From Dyadobacter sp. 3J3 (lineage in GTDB: Bacteria > Bacteroidota > Bacteroidia > Cytophagales > Spirosomataceae), in NCBI RefSeq assembly GCF_009801115.1, contig NZ_VTOL01000008.1:248001-312000 (forward strand): a stretch of DNA of 64,000 nucleotides. Direction: 5' to 3'. A model generated the notes under the pieces. That model searched no databases. It was not told the origin of the DNA and worked only from the letters and a program-made list of their open reading frames with translations. A program made the translations under genes and the position numbers. Positions 25,907 through 35,363 of this stretch are shown in pieces (within the stretch, counting starts at the first letter, position 1; each line of letters begins with the position of its first letter).

Positions 25907-28069
25907 TTACTTTTCACCAACATACCTTTCAAAAAATTCGTAGATCCTTAGAATTCTGTCTATGCGTTGGCGGGGATTTCCGCTTCTGCTCAACTCGTGT
26001 GTTCCGCCTGGCATACGTACATATTCCACGTCACGGCCCAGTATTTTCAAACTTTTATATAATAATTCGCTTTGAATAATACCTGTTCTCAAATCATTTT
26101 CACCATGTTTGATCAAAAGCGGGGTATGAATATTTTCTACGAAAGTTTGAGGAGAATTAGCATCCATTACTTTTTTGATTTCTGCCTGCCAGGGATAGCC
26201 TCCAAAATAATTTGGAACAAGATTCCATGCATTACCCTCCCCCATAAACGTCGTCAATTCATAAACGCCACGTTGTGCATGTGCAGCTTTGAAACGATTG
26301 TCATGACCGACAATCCAGGCAGTCAGGTATCCTGCATATGAACCTCCCGTGATCACCTGACGAGAGGTATCTGCCCAGGATTCTTTCGAGGCCATGCTCA
26401 CCGCTGCCAAAACATCTTCCGCCGGACCGGTTCCCCAATCCTGGAAATTGGCCTTCATAAAGTCAAGCCCATATCCGCCAGAACCACGCGGATTGGCATA
26501 AACGACACCATAACCCTGCGCACAAAAAAATTGCAATTCATGCCACATCGATATTTCTCCCGGCCCCCACATGGCAGTCGGGCCGCCGTGCATTTGTAGT
26601 ACCAATGGATATTTTTTACCTGCATCGATTTTTGCAGGTTTCATAATCCAGTATTCAACAGTCTGGCCTTTGGAATTTTTTAGCGTGTGTTTTTCAGGAT
26701 AGCTAAGGATTTTATCTTTAAGCCACTCCGTGTTGTGATTGCTCCGTTTTACTTCTGATTTTAGACCAAGGTCCGCGGTGTAAATTTCGGAAGGATCAGC
26801 TACTTCTGTTTTTGAATATACAAAAGCAGTCTTTGAAACGTCAAAGCTGTTAATACCAGTATCATAACCGGTAAGCTGATCAATTTTTTTACTTGTCAAA
26901 GTCAATTTATAAACAGGGAATCCACCATTGGAAGCTGCTGCGAAGTAGAGCGACTTACTATCAGCTGCCCAGGTAAGATTTGAAGCGACCCGGTCGAAGC
27001 TGGAAATATAGGGTTTTGAACCAGAACCTAATGTTAATATTCCAATATGTCCCTGATCTAGTGTGGCAGGTTTGACAGCCGCACTAGAAGAAATGTAGGC
27101 CAAAGAATTATTATCCTTTGAAATCGTTGGCTGACTAAAACTGAAAGCCCGATCGCTCAAAATCACAGAAATTTTGCTGCCATCAGCGTTCATACTTACA
27201 ATTCTGCTGGATTTGCTGCGGTCCGGATGTTGAAGACTATCACCCTGAGTTACCAGAATAATTTTATTATCGGGAGTCCAGATGGCCTGTCCAAAACTAT
27301 AAAATCCTTTGGTAACAGGTTTTGCCTTGGCACCTTCTTTGGGCTCGATCATGTAAAGATGTGCAAAGGTAAGTTCTGGTTGTGTAGTAGATTCTCCCTG
27401 GAAGTTCAGGCGATTGATTACTTTGGCTTTTTTGTCCTCGACGTCTTTATCCAGATAAGCTCGAATTTCGGCCAGGGTTCCATCCGGATTTGCTTTGATC
27501 GATTTATCCTTTTTCACAAAGTTATTGTTCGAAAATCCTGGTTTTTCCATTGACCATACGGGAACAGTTTTCCAAGGATTCAGTATAGAATCTTTCAACA
27601 TTTCACTCATGGAAAGAGTGGTAGAAAACATGATTTTACTACCATCAGGAGACCATTTCGGATTGGATGCACCATACGGCAAATCCGTAAGCTGCCAGGC
27701 TTCACCACCATTAACAGGAAGAATAAAAAGTTGTGTTTTATCCTTTATTTTTCTGGAAAACACAATTTTGGTACCATCCGGCGACCATTCAGGAGCACTT
27801 GCACTTTCACTTCCGCGTGTTAAAGCAACAGGTTCATTTTTATTGGTAAGATCTACAAGATAAAGGTGGGTTTTATAATCGTACTCAAATGGCGAATCTG
27901 GTAAGGGTTCAACTGTTAAGAGCGTATAAATAGCTTGCTTTTCTGTGGGAGAAATGGCAATATTGCCCACCTGCCGGACTTTTGTTAAATCACTGACTTT
28001 GATTTTTTCTTTTGGCTGTGCCTGAACAGATACAGACCAGATCAGAAATAAAACATATAATTTCTTCAT
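25907..28069 (-). CDS. Secreted S9 prolyl-oligopeptidase-family peptidase
   Basis: 720 residues: signal peptide (1-17, ending VQAQ), an N-terminal WD40-like beta-propeller (about 30-430, with repeats such as APEWSPDGTKIVFSRK and NPKWSPDGSKIMFS), and a C-terminal alpha/beta-hydrolase domain. The nucleophile is S577 in GGSYAGY, with acid/base regions GENDLRTG and GGTHELS. S9 enzymes cleave short peptides after proline or related residues, using the propeller as a filter. The protein is exported, and together with the secreted metalloprotease and amidohydrolase it indicates peptide use. The stop lies 27 bp past a bidirectional terminator. Confidence 0.92.
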   Translation of the reverse strand: MKKLYVLFLIWSVSVQAQPKEKIKVSDLTKVRQVGNIAISPTEKQAIYTLLTVEPLPDSPFEYDYKTHLYLVDLTNKNEPVALTRGSESASAPEWSPDGTKIVFSRKIKDKTQLFILPVNGGEAWQLTDLPYGASNPKWSPDGSKIMFSTTLSMSEMLKDSILNPWKTVPVWSMEKPGFSNNNFVKKDKSIKANPDGTLAEIRAYLDKDVEDKKAKVINRLNFQGESTTQPELTFAHLYMIEPKEGAKAKPVTKGFYSFGQAIWTPDNKIILVTQGDSLQHPDRSKSSRIVSMNADGSKISVILSDRAFSFSQPTISKDNNSLAYISSSAAVKPATLDQGHIGILTLGSGSKPYISSFDRVASNLTWAADSKSLYFAAASNGGFPVYKLTLTSKKIDQLTGYDTGINSFDVSKTAFVYSKTEVADPSEIYTADLGLKSEVKRSNHNTEWLKDKILSYPEKHTLKNSKGQTVEYWIMKPAKIDAGKKYPLVLQMHGGPTAMWGPGEISMWHELQFFCAQGYGVVYANPRGSGGYGLDFMKANFQDWGTGPAEDVLAAVSMASKESWADTSRQVITGGSYAGYLTAWIVGHDNRFKAAHAQRGVYELTTFMGEGNAWNLVPNYFGGYPWQAEIKKVMDANSPQTFVENIHTPLLIKHGENDLRTGIIQSELLYKSLKILGRDVEYVRMPGGTHELSRSGNPRQRIDRILRIYEFFERYVGEK

Positions 28070-28306
28070 AAGGTTGAATTTAAATAACGGGTTATAGTAA
28101 TATGGAGTTGATGAAACAATTTAATACAAATTGAAGGAAATCAATTAACAAAAGTCTGTGATCTAAGTATTGCGGAGAAAATCTGATTCCCAGCCTTGTA
28201 GTTGGTGAAGACGCAAGCCAATTTCTTCACCAACCACTCAATTGCCAAAAATTGTTCCGCTATTTTAATTGAAATGAGCTGTAATTTGCAGAATAATTCT
28301 GATTCA

Positions 28307-29194
28307 CTAGGGCTTAGCTTTTTCCAAATATCCGTTATCACCAAGCCAGTCGGCCATTCGCTGAGGCCAGGATTTAATACTTTGCCATGGAGAGCGATTT
28401 CCCATGTTAAAGCCGTGATCACCTTTGGTAAATAAATGAGCTTCCACAGGACGTTTTGCTTCGCGATATTTCACCAACAAACTTGTGGTTGTAACCGCGC
28501 AGCAAGGGTCATCGTTGGCTGCCAGCAAAAACGCAGGCGGCGCATCCTGGGGAATAACATCGGGGATACCCAAGGGTCCGGGATACATCAACATCTGAAA
28601 ATCTGGCTTTCCATTTAATTTGTCTACCGGATCTTTTGCCCCTGGATCTCCTATCCCTGATTCGTACGCCACAGACGCAACTACTTCACCACCAGCAGAA
28701 AAACCAAGCATACCTACGCGATTTTTATCAATTCCATATTCTTTTGCAAGACTTCTCACCTGCCGTATTGCACGCAATCCATCTTCACGCGGCTGCTTTT
28801 CGAGAGAATAAGGTGAGCCATCCTCTCTTGGAAGACGGTATTTTAACACAAAAACAGTAATACCGAGTTTGGCCAGATACTCAGCCGGCTCGGTGCCTTC
28901 TGCATTATAAACCAATAACCGAAATCCACCACCCGGACAAACCACAACCGCCGTTCCATTTGCTTTTCCCGCTGGTGGAAGAAATACTTCAAGAGACGGA
29001 TTATGAATATTTTTCACCCAGTAGTCTTTCGCTGATTCCGCCTCTTTTGATTTTGCTTCAAAGCCGGGAGGGCCATTTTTCCATAATGGAATGATTGTTT
29101 TGGCTTGTTGGGCGTTGGTTAAAAAGGAGATAAATGTTAGAAAAAATACTATCCTAATTTTTATTGTCAGAGTGTTGTATAGAAAAGATTTCAT
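28307..29194 (-). CDS. Secreted alpha/beta-hydrolase esterase (BD-FAE / acetyl-xylan-esterase-like)
   Basis: 295 residues, signal peptide 1-28 (ending TNAQ). The fold is a carboxylesterase-type hydrolase: VVVCPGGGF oxyanion loop, nucleophile in GMLGFSAGGE, acid in LAANDDPCC, and His in KGDHGFNMG. The BPGG-like CPGGGF and the GDHGF ending are typical of the BD-FAE/Axe esterases that deacetylate or deferuloylate plant polysaccharides. It fits the CE1-GH5 fusion as part of polysaccharide use. The S9 peptidase lies 237 bp downstream on the same strand. Confidence 0.87.
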   Translation of the reverse strand: MKSFLYNTLTIKIRIVFFLTFISFLTNAQQAKTIIPLWKNGPPGFEAKSKEAESAKDYWVKNIHNPSLEVFLPPAGKANGTAVVVCPGGGFRLLVYNAEGTEPAEYLAKLGITVFVLKYRLPREDGSPYSLEKQPREDGLRAIRQVRSLAKEYGIDKNRVGMLGFSAGGEVVASVAYESGIGDPGAKDPVDKLNGKPDFQMLMYPGPLGIPDVIPQDAPPAFLLAANDDPCCAVTTTSLLVKYREAKRPVEAHLFTKGDHGFNMGNRSPWQSIKSWPQRMADWLGDNGYLEKAKP

Positions 29195-29222
29195 ATAAGG
29201 TGTTTAGATAATTTACCGGTAT

Positions 29223-29635
29223 TTAATTGATTTGAAGAAAATCAGAAATTGCAATAATTGAAGTATTCTGAAAAGGATTTAATTCCAGTAAATTTTTGTC
29301 GCCAGTAAGAAGAAAATGCGCGTTGCCGTCAATGGATAGCGATAATAAGAAATTATCTTTTGGATCTCTACAAATTTCTATTTTTTAAGTTACAAACACA
29401 AATTCCGCATGTTCTTCAATTGTTTTTAAAATTTCTTTAACACCTTCTTGAGGAAAAAAATGTCTGAATTTTGGTCTTTGAGCAACCTCTAAAATTCTTC
29501 AAGTAACTCTGAGCTAAAAATCATAGTAACAAGTTTCGAGAAGATAATTTCTTCAAGTTTGGTAAGGTCCATTGTAATAAGAAAACTTATCCAAAGGTTT
29601 GTATCCAAGATTATTCTAATAGAATTATTTGGCAT
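29223..29635 (-). pseudogene. Broken PIN-domain toxin (TIGR00305-like)
   Basis: The start MPNNSIRIILDTNLWISFLITMD shows the PIN hallmark D-T-N-L, followed by KLEEIIFSKLV. A frameshift and a stop interrupt the middle. The distal half, in other frames, restores EVAQRPKFRHFFPQ, KTIEEHAEFVFV, the second PIN motif CRDPKDNFLLSLSIDGNAHFLLTGDKNLLEL, and IIAISDF. This order (LDTN, RDPKDN, GD.DLL) is diagnostic of the putative PIN toxin family. The product cannot be made intact. Confidence 0.8.
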
Positions 29636-29836
29636 AACGCTGGCTTCGAATCAATTCCACCTCAGCTGTTATTTAGTTAGGTGAAGGAACATTTTTAGCC
29701 TTTGCCCCAAGTTTTTCTAAACAGACGCAAAGCCATTTCTTGATGAATCCTGGATTGCGCTAAAATCTGGATCAACAAAATCCTCTAACAACTTTTCAGC
29801 TTTTGGATTCAATATATCTACTCTTAAAGTATTCAT
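29625..29836 (-). pseudogene. Broken antitoxin partner of the PIN gene
   Basis: ATG 29836 begins MNTLRVDILNPKAEKLLED; after frame slips, IQDSSRNGFASV and finally EITAEVELIRSQRYAK emerge, ending at TAA 29625-29627. The beginning and end, and its 11-bp overlap with the PIN start, match small PIN-associated antitoxins. Internal stops mean it is inactive, so the pair has decayed together. Confidence 0.65.
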
Positions 29837-29904
29837 CTTTTCCTTTGATTAGTAGATCTAATATAATAATATTCTTTTAGATATCCATCCACAACTACCC
29901 GGCA

Positions 29905-30390
29905 TTACTCCCGCCATTTAAACGATTTGTTATCAATGGCGCGCATGGTACACAAAATGCCTTCCAAATGATCATACTCATGTTGCAGCAATTCAGATAA
30001 ATCATCAGACATTTTCCATTCCTGCGGCTGCCAATTTTCATCAAGATATTTAATTGTCAAACTTTTATGTCTTTTTACTTTGACTAAAAGATTAGGAAAA
30101 CTCATACAATCATCCCAAAGCTCAAACATATCTTCACTCAATTCACTAAACTCAGGATTGATAAAGACAACAGGTTTGTCGATATGCATGTAAATCAGCC
30201 TCTTCATAATCCCGAGTTGTGGTGCAGCAATAGCCCGTCCAAAATTGTACTTTGCCCTGATTTCCTTCATGACATTATCCAGATCCGCTACCCATTCTTT
30301 TACCAGTGGCAATTCGGATTGCGAAACGGGCTCACAAACTTCATAGAGAAGCAGATTGCCCAGTTGCAGCATATCGTTCAATCCTTTCAT
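29905..30390 (-). CDS. Peptide deformylase-like protein
   Basis: 161 residues of the Fe/Zn polypeptide deformylase fold. Motif I is GRAIAAPQLGI, motif II DDCMSFP with the metal Cys95, and motif III HEYDH at 137-141 (two His plus catalytic Glu138). Canonical motif II is EGCLS, so the DDCM variant marks a divergent paralogue. It may be an extra rather than the main deformylase. It removes formyl groups from nascent N-termini. The start codon overlaps the GNAT gene stop (TAATG), so the two are co-translated. Confidence 0.82.
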   Translation of the reverse strand: MKGLNDMLQLGNLLLYEVCEPVSQSELPLVKEWVADLDNVMKEIRAKYNFGRAIAAPQLGIMKRLIYMHIDKPVVFINPEFSELSEDMFELWDDCMSFPNLLVKVKRHKSLTIKYLDENWQPQEWKMSDDLSELLQHEYDHLEGILCTMRAIDNKSFKWRE

Positions 30391-30842
30391 TAATTCAAAT
30401 CTTTTTCAAAACACACACTGTTTTCAATTCCGATATACTGCCCATAGTTTGGGATGTTTTTATATCCTTTTTTCTTGTAAAGGTTAATCGCTTCCGGCTG
30501 TCTTTTTCCGGTTTCCAAAACACACTTTTTATATGACAATTCTGCTGCCCAGCTTTCCAACTCCGTCAAAACCGCTGTTGCAATTCCTTTTCCGCGACCT
30601 TCCGGTGCTGTGTACATCCGTTTTATTTCCATGCTGTCGGACATAAATTCCTTCATCGCCCCGCAGCCAATGGGTATGTTATTTTCCAATGCCACAACGG
30701 CGTGTTTTATCTTGTCAATTTTGTTGAATTGGGAATAAAAAACACTATCTTCTCCATCCGTTTCAGCAAGATCTGCATCCAATTGTTTTACGAGTAAGAT
30801 GAAATCCGGATCATCGGAACTGGTTCGAATTACTTTGAGCAT
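30390..30842 (-). CDS. GNAT N-acetyltransferase
   Basis: 150 residues. A GNAT core with motif A around IKRMYTAPEGRGKGIATAVLTELESWA (the acetyl-CoA-binding R/Q-x-x-G-x-G/A) and motif B ending in KKGYKNIPNYGQYIGIENSVCFEK. Acetyl transfer to an amine is expected, acceptor unknown. It overlaps by 1 bp with the deformylase gene, so the pair is translationally coupled; N-terminal processing and acetylation may be linked, but that is inference. Confidence 0.88.
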   Translation of the reverse strand: MLKVIRTSSDDPDFILLVKQLDADLAETDGEDSVFYSQFNKIDKIKHAVVALENNIPIGCGAMKEFMSDSMEIKRMYTAPEGRGKGIATAVLTELESWAAELSYKKCVLETGKRQPEAINLYKKKGYKNIPNYGQYIGIENSVCFEKDLN

Positions 30843-30934
30843 ATCTTATTTATTTTACGCTGGAAATAATGCATGTTAGTGAAACAAAAGTATGAAATTT
30901 TTGTGTGCTGATTTATTGCAATTTTCAGATCTCT

Positions 30935-31708
30935 TTACTGTTTCAAAAAGCTCAGAATGTAATCATTAATTTCTTTTTGCTGCTCTTTTGTTCCCCGGTT
31001 ATCCATATCGTTATGAATGGTATTAGGTAGTTTTATGATCGTAATACCAAATTTATGTTGCTCCACCGCGCCTGGCAAAACTCCTTCATCCGCAGGCTGA
31101 TCGCTTGAACGTAAAGAATATACTTTTAAGCCTTTAATCATTGGCAAAGCCATTCTCCTGTTGTCCAAAGTAATTATTGTATTTACAATGCCAGGATATT
31201 TTTGAGGGAATAAAGCTGTCATATCACCACCGTTGGAATGTCCGATCAGTGTTATGTTCCTGAATTCGACATCAGGATTCGTTTTCTTTAATTCATTGAT
31301 TACAAACAGAATATTATCCGTTCCTCTATCCCAAAATGGTCGCCTTACCACTTGTGGAATTCCCGCTATTGGGATTAAATCATCGGTTGGCAACTCGTGC
31401 TGGATACTGGCCACAAAAAATCCATTCGCCGCCAGATTCTCGGTTAAAAAAGAATACTGTTTATTCCCGAAAGGCATATTTTGATAATATCCATGACTAA
31501 AAATCACCAGTTTTTGTTTCCTGATCTTCTTGTCAGCAACTGGCAAATAGAGCATAACGGGAACAGAACGGTTTCGGGCCTTATCAAACAAATTCAGACT
31601 GTCTGTTTTTATGCGAAAGGTTGAACCGGAAGATTGTGCAGATGCATTTATGTTTAAAACAACTGTTCCCAATAACAATATGAAATGTGTGTAAATAATT
31701 TTGATCAT
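30935..31708 (-). CDS. Secreted alpha/beta hydrolase, tandem copy A
   Basis: 257 residues, signal peptide 1-24. The hydrolase shows LVIFSHGYYQNMPFGNKQYS (oxyanion region), GHSNGGDM nucleophile elbow, TLDNRRMAL acid-strand region, and NTIHNDMDN with the likely catalytic His. The fold resembles the PAF-acetylhydrolase/dienelactone-hydrolase-like group. It is a tandem copy of the next gene, with 36 bp between them. Only the 5' third is nearly identical, so the rest has diverged and the substrates may differ. Confidence 0.82.
   Translation of the reverse strand: MIKIIYTHFILLLGTVVLNINASAQSSGSTFRIKTDSLNLFDKARNRSVPVMLYLPVADKKIRKQKLVIFSHGYYQNMPFGNKQYSFLTENLAANGFFVASIQHELPTDDLIPIAGIPQVVRRPFWDRGTDNILFVINELKKTNPDVEFRNITLIGHSNGGDMTALFPQKYPGIVNTIITLDNRRMALPMIKGLKVYSLRSSDQPADEGVLPGAVEQHKFGITIIKLPNTIHNDMDNRGTKEQQKEINDYILSFLKQ
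31491..31655. repeat. 165-bp near-identical tract shared with 32301-32465 (copy in hydrolase A)
   Basis: I count 7 differences in 165 bp against 32301-32465, at an offset of exactly 810 bp. The flanking sequence in both genes is clearly more diverged. Confidence 0.9.
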
Positions 31709-31744
31709 TTTGGATTGATTTTCACCTGATTTGGTAAGGGTATT

Positions 31745-32518
31745 CTAATCATTTATAAAGTATTCCAGATAATGGTTAATTTCATCTCGCTGAGCGAAAT
31801 TGGCATCGTTATCCATTTCGTTATGCTTTGTACTAGTCAGTTTGATAATCTTCATTCCATACTTTGCTGCTTCCAGTGATGTTGGCAACACGCCATCGTC
31901 GGCAGCTAAATCACTTGAACGGATAGAATATATTTTAGGGGACTTGCTCCTTGGGAGCGCCATTCGCCTGTTATCGAGGGTAATTATTTTGTCCGCCAGT
32001 TTCGGATATTTTGTGGCAAATAAGGCGGTCATATCCCCACCATTTGAATGGCCGATCAATGTAAGATGGTCGTAATCAAGATCGTGATATGATCTTTTCA
32101 GCTCATTCAAAACAAAATGAATATTGTTAACTCCGCGCTCCCAATTCGATTTTCTTGTAACATTATATGGTTCATTCATTGCCAACAGACTATCAGTCGG
32201 CAATTCGTGTTGAATGCTGGCTACAAAATAACCAAGTGCAGCAAGATTTTCCGTCAGATAAGAATAAACCAGATAATCTCCACCTTTATTTTCCCCATAT
32301 CCATGACTGAAAATCACCAGTTTTTGTTTCCTTATCTTTTTATCAGCAACTGGCAAATAGAGCATAACGGGAACAGAGCGGTTTCGGGCCTTATCAAACA
32401 AATTCAGACTGTCTGTTTTTATCCGAAAGGTTGAAACGGAAGATTGTGCAGATGCATTTATGTTTGGCAAAAAGGTAATAAATAATATCAGTAACAAATC
32501 AAATAAATTCTTATTCAT
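31745..32518 (-). CDS. Secreted alpha/beta hydrolase, tandem copy B
   Basis: 257 residues, signal peptide 1-24. Same family and size as copy A: HGYGENKGGDYLVYSYLTEN, nucleophile GHSNGGDM, TLDNRRMAL and KHNEMDN. Its first 60 mature residues are almost the same as copy A, while the remainder shares only moderate identity (for example LATKYPKLADK against FPQKYPGIVNT). It probably heads a two-gene unit with copy A. Confidence 0.82.
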   Translation of the reverse strand: MNKNLFDLLLILFITFLPNINASAQSSVSTFRIKTDSLNLFDKARNRSVPVMLYLPVADKKIRKQKLVIFSHGYGENKGGDYLVYSYLTENLAALGYFVASIQHELPTDSLLAMNEPYNVTRKSNWERGVNNIHFVLNELKRSYHDLDYDHLTLIGHSNGGDMTALFATKYPKLADKIITLDNRRMALPRSKSPKIYSIRSSDLAADDGVLPTSLEAAKYGMKIIKLTSTKHNEMDNDANFAQRDEINHYLEYFIND

Positions 32519-32612
32519 CCAGAAAATATAAATAAAGGAAACGGCTAATTCATTACTTATTCAGGCAGTAAAGTTATAGCTTTTGCATGGGGAAGGCCTA
32601 ATCGTTAATTAA

Positions 32613-34994
32613 TTATTCCGCCTTCAAACTTTTCACCGGATTCGTCAGAGCAGCGCGGATACTGAGATAACTAATTGTTCCAAAAGCAATGGCGACTGAA
32701 AGAATCGCAGCAACGGCAAAAATCCACCACTGAATATTGGTTTTGTAAGCGAAATTCTGAAGCCATTTATCCATACAAAAAAAAGCCAACGGAGATGCAA
32801 TGATGAAAGCCAGCACTACGAGTACCAGAAAATCTTTTGACAAAAGCCCAACGATATTTCCGGTAGAGGCACCAAGTACTTTTCGCACACCGATTTCTCT
32901 GGTGCGTTGAATGGTGCTGTGAGACGCAAGCCCAAGTAAGCCAAGACAGGAAATAAAAATGGCGAGCATGGCAAAATTGAAAAAGAGCTTTTCAAACCCC
33001 TCCTCGCTGCGATATTGCCGGTCAAAGAATTCATCGGCAAAATAATAGTTGAAAGGACGGTTTGGTACCAGTAATTTCCATTTGCTTTCAATAATATCCA
33101 ATGTTTCTTTGATATTATTCCCTCCTATTTTGACGGAAATCAGATTACTACCTGCGGGATCAATACGCATGGTCAACGGTTTGATAGTTTCGTGTAACGA
33201 CACAAAATGAAAGTCTTTCATTACGCCAATGATTTTCCCTTCATGCCCCCATTGTTTAAATTTTTTTCCAACAGCATCCAGGGGCGAGCTGTAACCCAAA
33301 AGTTTCACAGCAGCTTCATTCACAATCATGGCTTCAGTCGAATCTGTTCTGAAATCCTTCGAAAACATTCTCCCGGCGGCCATTTTTAACTTGTACTGAG
33401 GCATATAATTAAAATCAACGAGGTATAATCCAAGATGAGCTACCTGGAAATCACCGTTTTTATTTTCAATTTCTGAATAAGCTCCATCGAAAGCTCCACC
33501 GGGAATACTGGACGATGTAGCCGTGGACTGAATTCCCGTAAGACCATCCAATGTTTGTTGAAATACATGCCGGTTTACATCGCCTTCTGAATTGATTATC
33601 AGCATCTGTTCTTTACTAAAACCCAGATCTCTTTCCCGCATAAAAGTCATTTGTGTGTAAACAACAAGTGTAGCAATTATTAAAATGATCGAGATTGAAA
33701 ACTGGATCGTGACCAAACTTTTTCGAAGAACAACACCTTTTAAACCTGATGTAAAACGACCTTTTAAGACCGTTACCGGTTCAAAAGATGATAAAACAAC
33801 CGCGGGATAAATCCCTGCCAAAAGACCAATAACCACCGAAGTAATAAACAAACCCGATACAAATAATGGATTTTCTAAAAGTCCTTTACTAATCGCTTTT
33901 CCGGCCAAACCATTAAACCATGGAATTAGTGCAGAAGAAAATGGTAAGGATAAAAGAAAGGCCAGAATACTGACCGAAAGAGATTCAATCAGAAATTGCC
34001 TGGCCAGCAGCATTTTACCGGCACCAAACGATTTCCGAATCCCAACTTCTTTTGCCCTTTCCGCAGAACGTGCTGTGGAGAGATTGATAAAATTAATACA
34101 AGCAATGAGCAGGATAAAAATAGCAACGGCAGAAAAAATATAAATATTTGCGGCACTTCCTTTTTCGGCCCCGCCGCGACTGGAATGAAGATAAACCTGT
34201 TTTAATGGTTCCAATGACAATATATAGAGCACGTGTGATTTGCGGAACATTTCCCCTGCGTGATTTTCCAGAAATGCAGGCAGTTTCATTTGAAGTGACT
34301 GAGCCGATGATCCCGTCTTTAAAAGCAGATAGGAAGTTACACCAAAATCTCCCCAGTTCTCATCCAGTCTTTTATTGATTTTTTGGGTAAAGGTTGACAT
34401 CGAAATAAACATATCAGCCTTAATCTGAGAGTTTTCCGGAATATCTTTCATCACGCCAGTAACGGTTGCAGCCAGGGTGTCTGCCGACAAAAATAGTATT
34501 TGCCCGATTGGATCAGCATTTCCGAAATATTTCCGGGCCGTTTTTTCTGTCAAAACAATACTCAACGGCTCTTTCAGGGCTTGTGAAGGATTACCGTTAA
34601 GCAGCTGAAAATCAAAAACTTTAAACAAAGACGAATCTGCATATAAAGCCTTTTCCTCCTTGAGCATAATATTATCTTTTCGGATATTAAAACGTGCGGT
34701 ATTTATTCTTGTAAAGGCCTCAACTTCCGGAAAATCGTTTTTCATTCCCGGCGCAAAAGCCCAGGTAGTAACATCAAGTTCCAATGTTTCGGATGGTGTT
34801 TTTACATCCGTCACCAACCTGTAAATACGGTGGGCTTTTGAATGAAAATTATCATAACTCAGCTCAAAATGCACGTACAAACCAATCAGTAAACAAGCGG
34901 ACATGCCAACGGTAAGTCCCAGGATATTGATCAGCGAAAACGCTTTATGTTTCCAAAGATTTCTGAGGGCGATTTTGAGGTGATTTTTGAGCAC
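32613..34994 (-). CDS. ABC transporter permease (FtsX/MacB-like)
   Basis: 793 residues in the Bacteroidota double-FtsX layout: an N-terminal helix (LWKHKAFSLINILGLTVGMSACLLIGLYV), a large periplasmic MacB_PCD-type loop, an FtsX domain of three helices, a second periplasmic loop, then a final FtsX core (ISCLGLLGLASHS...VRKVLGASTGNIVGLLSKDFL). No ATPase is encoded nearby, so the partner must be elsewhere. These permeases export lipids, peptides or antimicrobial compounds, or transmit signals. A long gap separates it from a divergent lipoprotein gene. Confidence 0.93.
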   Translation of the reverse strand: MLKNHLKIALRNLWKHKAFSLINILGLTVGMSACLLIGLYVHFELSYDNFHSKAHRIYRLVTDVKTPSETLELDVTTWAFAPGMKNDFPEVEAFTRINTARFNIRKDNIMLKEEKALYADSSLFKVFDFQLLNGNPSQALKEPLSIVLTEKTARKYFGNADPIGQILFLSADTLAATVTGVMKDIPENSQIKADMFISMSTFTQKINKRLDENWGDFGVTSYLLLKTGSSAQSLQMKLPAFLENHAGEMFRKSHVLYILSLEPLKQVYLHSSRGGAEKGSAANIYIFSAVAIFILLIACINFINLSTARSAERAKEVGIRKSFGAGKMLLARQFLIESLSVSILAFLLSLPFSSALIPWFNGLAGKAISKGLLENPLFVSGLFITSVVIGLLAGIYPAVVLSSFEPVTVLKGRFTSGLKGVVLRKSLVTIQFSISIILIIATLVVYTQMTFMRERDLGFSKEQMLIINSEGDVNRHVFQQTLDGLTGIQSTATSSSIPGGAFDGAYSEIENKNGDFQVAHLGLYLVDFNYMPQYKLKMAAGRMFSKDFRTDSTEAMIVNEAAVKLLGYSSPLDAVGKKFKQWGHEGKIIGVMKDFHFVSLHETIKPLTMRIDPAGSNLISVKIGGNNIKETLDIIESKWKLLVPNRPFNYYFADEFFDRQYRSEEGFEKLFFNFAMLAIFISCLGLLGLASHSTIQRTREIGVRKVLGASTGNIVGLLSKDFLVLVVLAFIIASPLAFFCMDKWLQNFAYKTNIQWWIFAVAAILSVAIAFGTISYLSIRAALTNPVKSLKAE

Positions 34995-35363
34995 GATAGG
35001 TGAGTTGTATTTAGTAAAGGATTAATGTTTGGAATACTTCCCCAAATATTTCAATATAAATTTCTCCAAAGGCAACACCATGGAAAGTATTACGACTAAT
35101 AAAAATACCCGTTAATAAATCCAGAAAAATACACTTTAAACATTCATTTTGAATTTGATACGCACCTCTTTTTACCGCTAAATAAACCCGTATACTTTTT
35201 GTACCCCTCTCTATCACACCCCATCTACCTTTTGTATACCCGGTAAAATAGTCGACAAAATTATTCCTTTTTACGTTTGCATTGCCTTCCGGAAGCAGAT
35301 TGTCTGCAAGCTGCGAAGGAGAAGAATTCAATTATTCATTTACCAAATTTATCATTTATTGCC
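34995..35363. other. Intergenic gap without a gene I can support
   Basis: Between the permease start and the lipoprotein start. A 106-codon minus-strand open frame (35011-35331) has poor composition and no recognised motif, so I leave it uncalled. Any promoters for the divergent genes must be here. Confidence 0.5.

Noticed and set aside
28141-28422. 93-codon minus-strand frame downstream of the esterase
   Set aside because: It mostly overlaps the esterase's 3' end in another frame and has no motif.
35011-35331. 106-codon minus-strand frame
   Set aside because: Composition is unlike neighbouring genes and no motif or upstream signal supports it.
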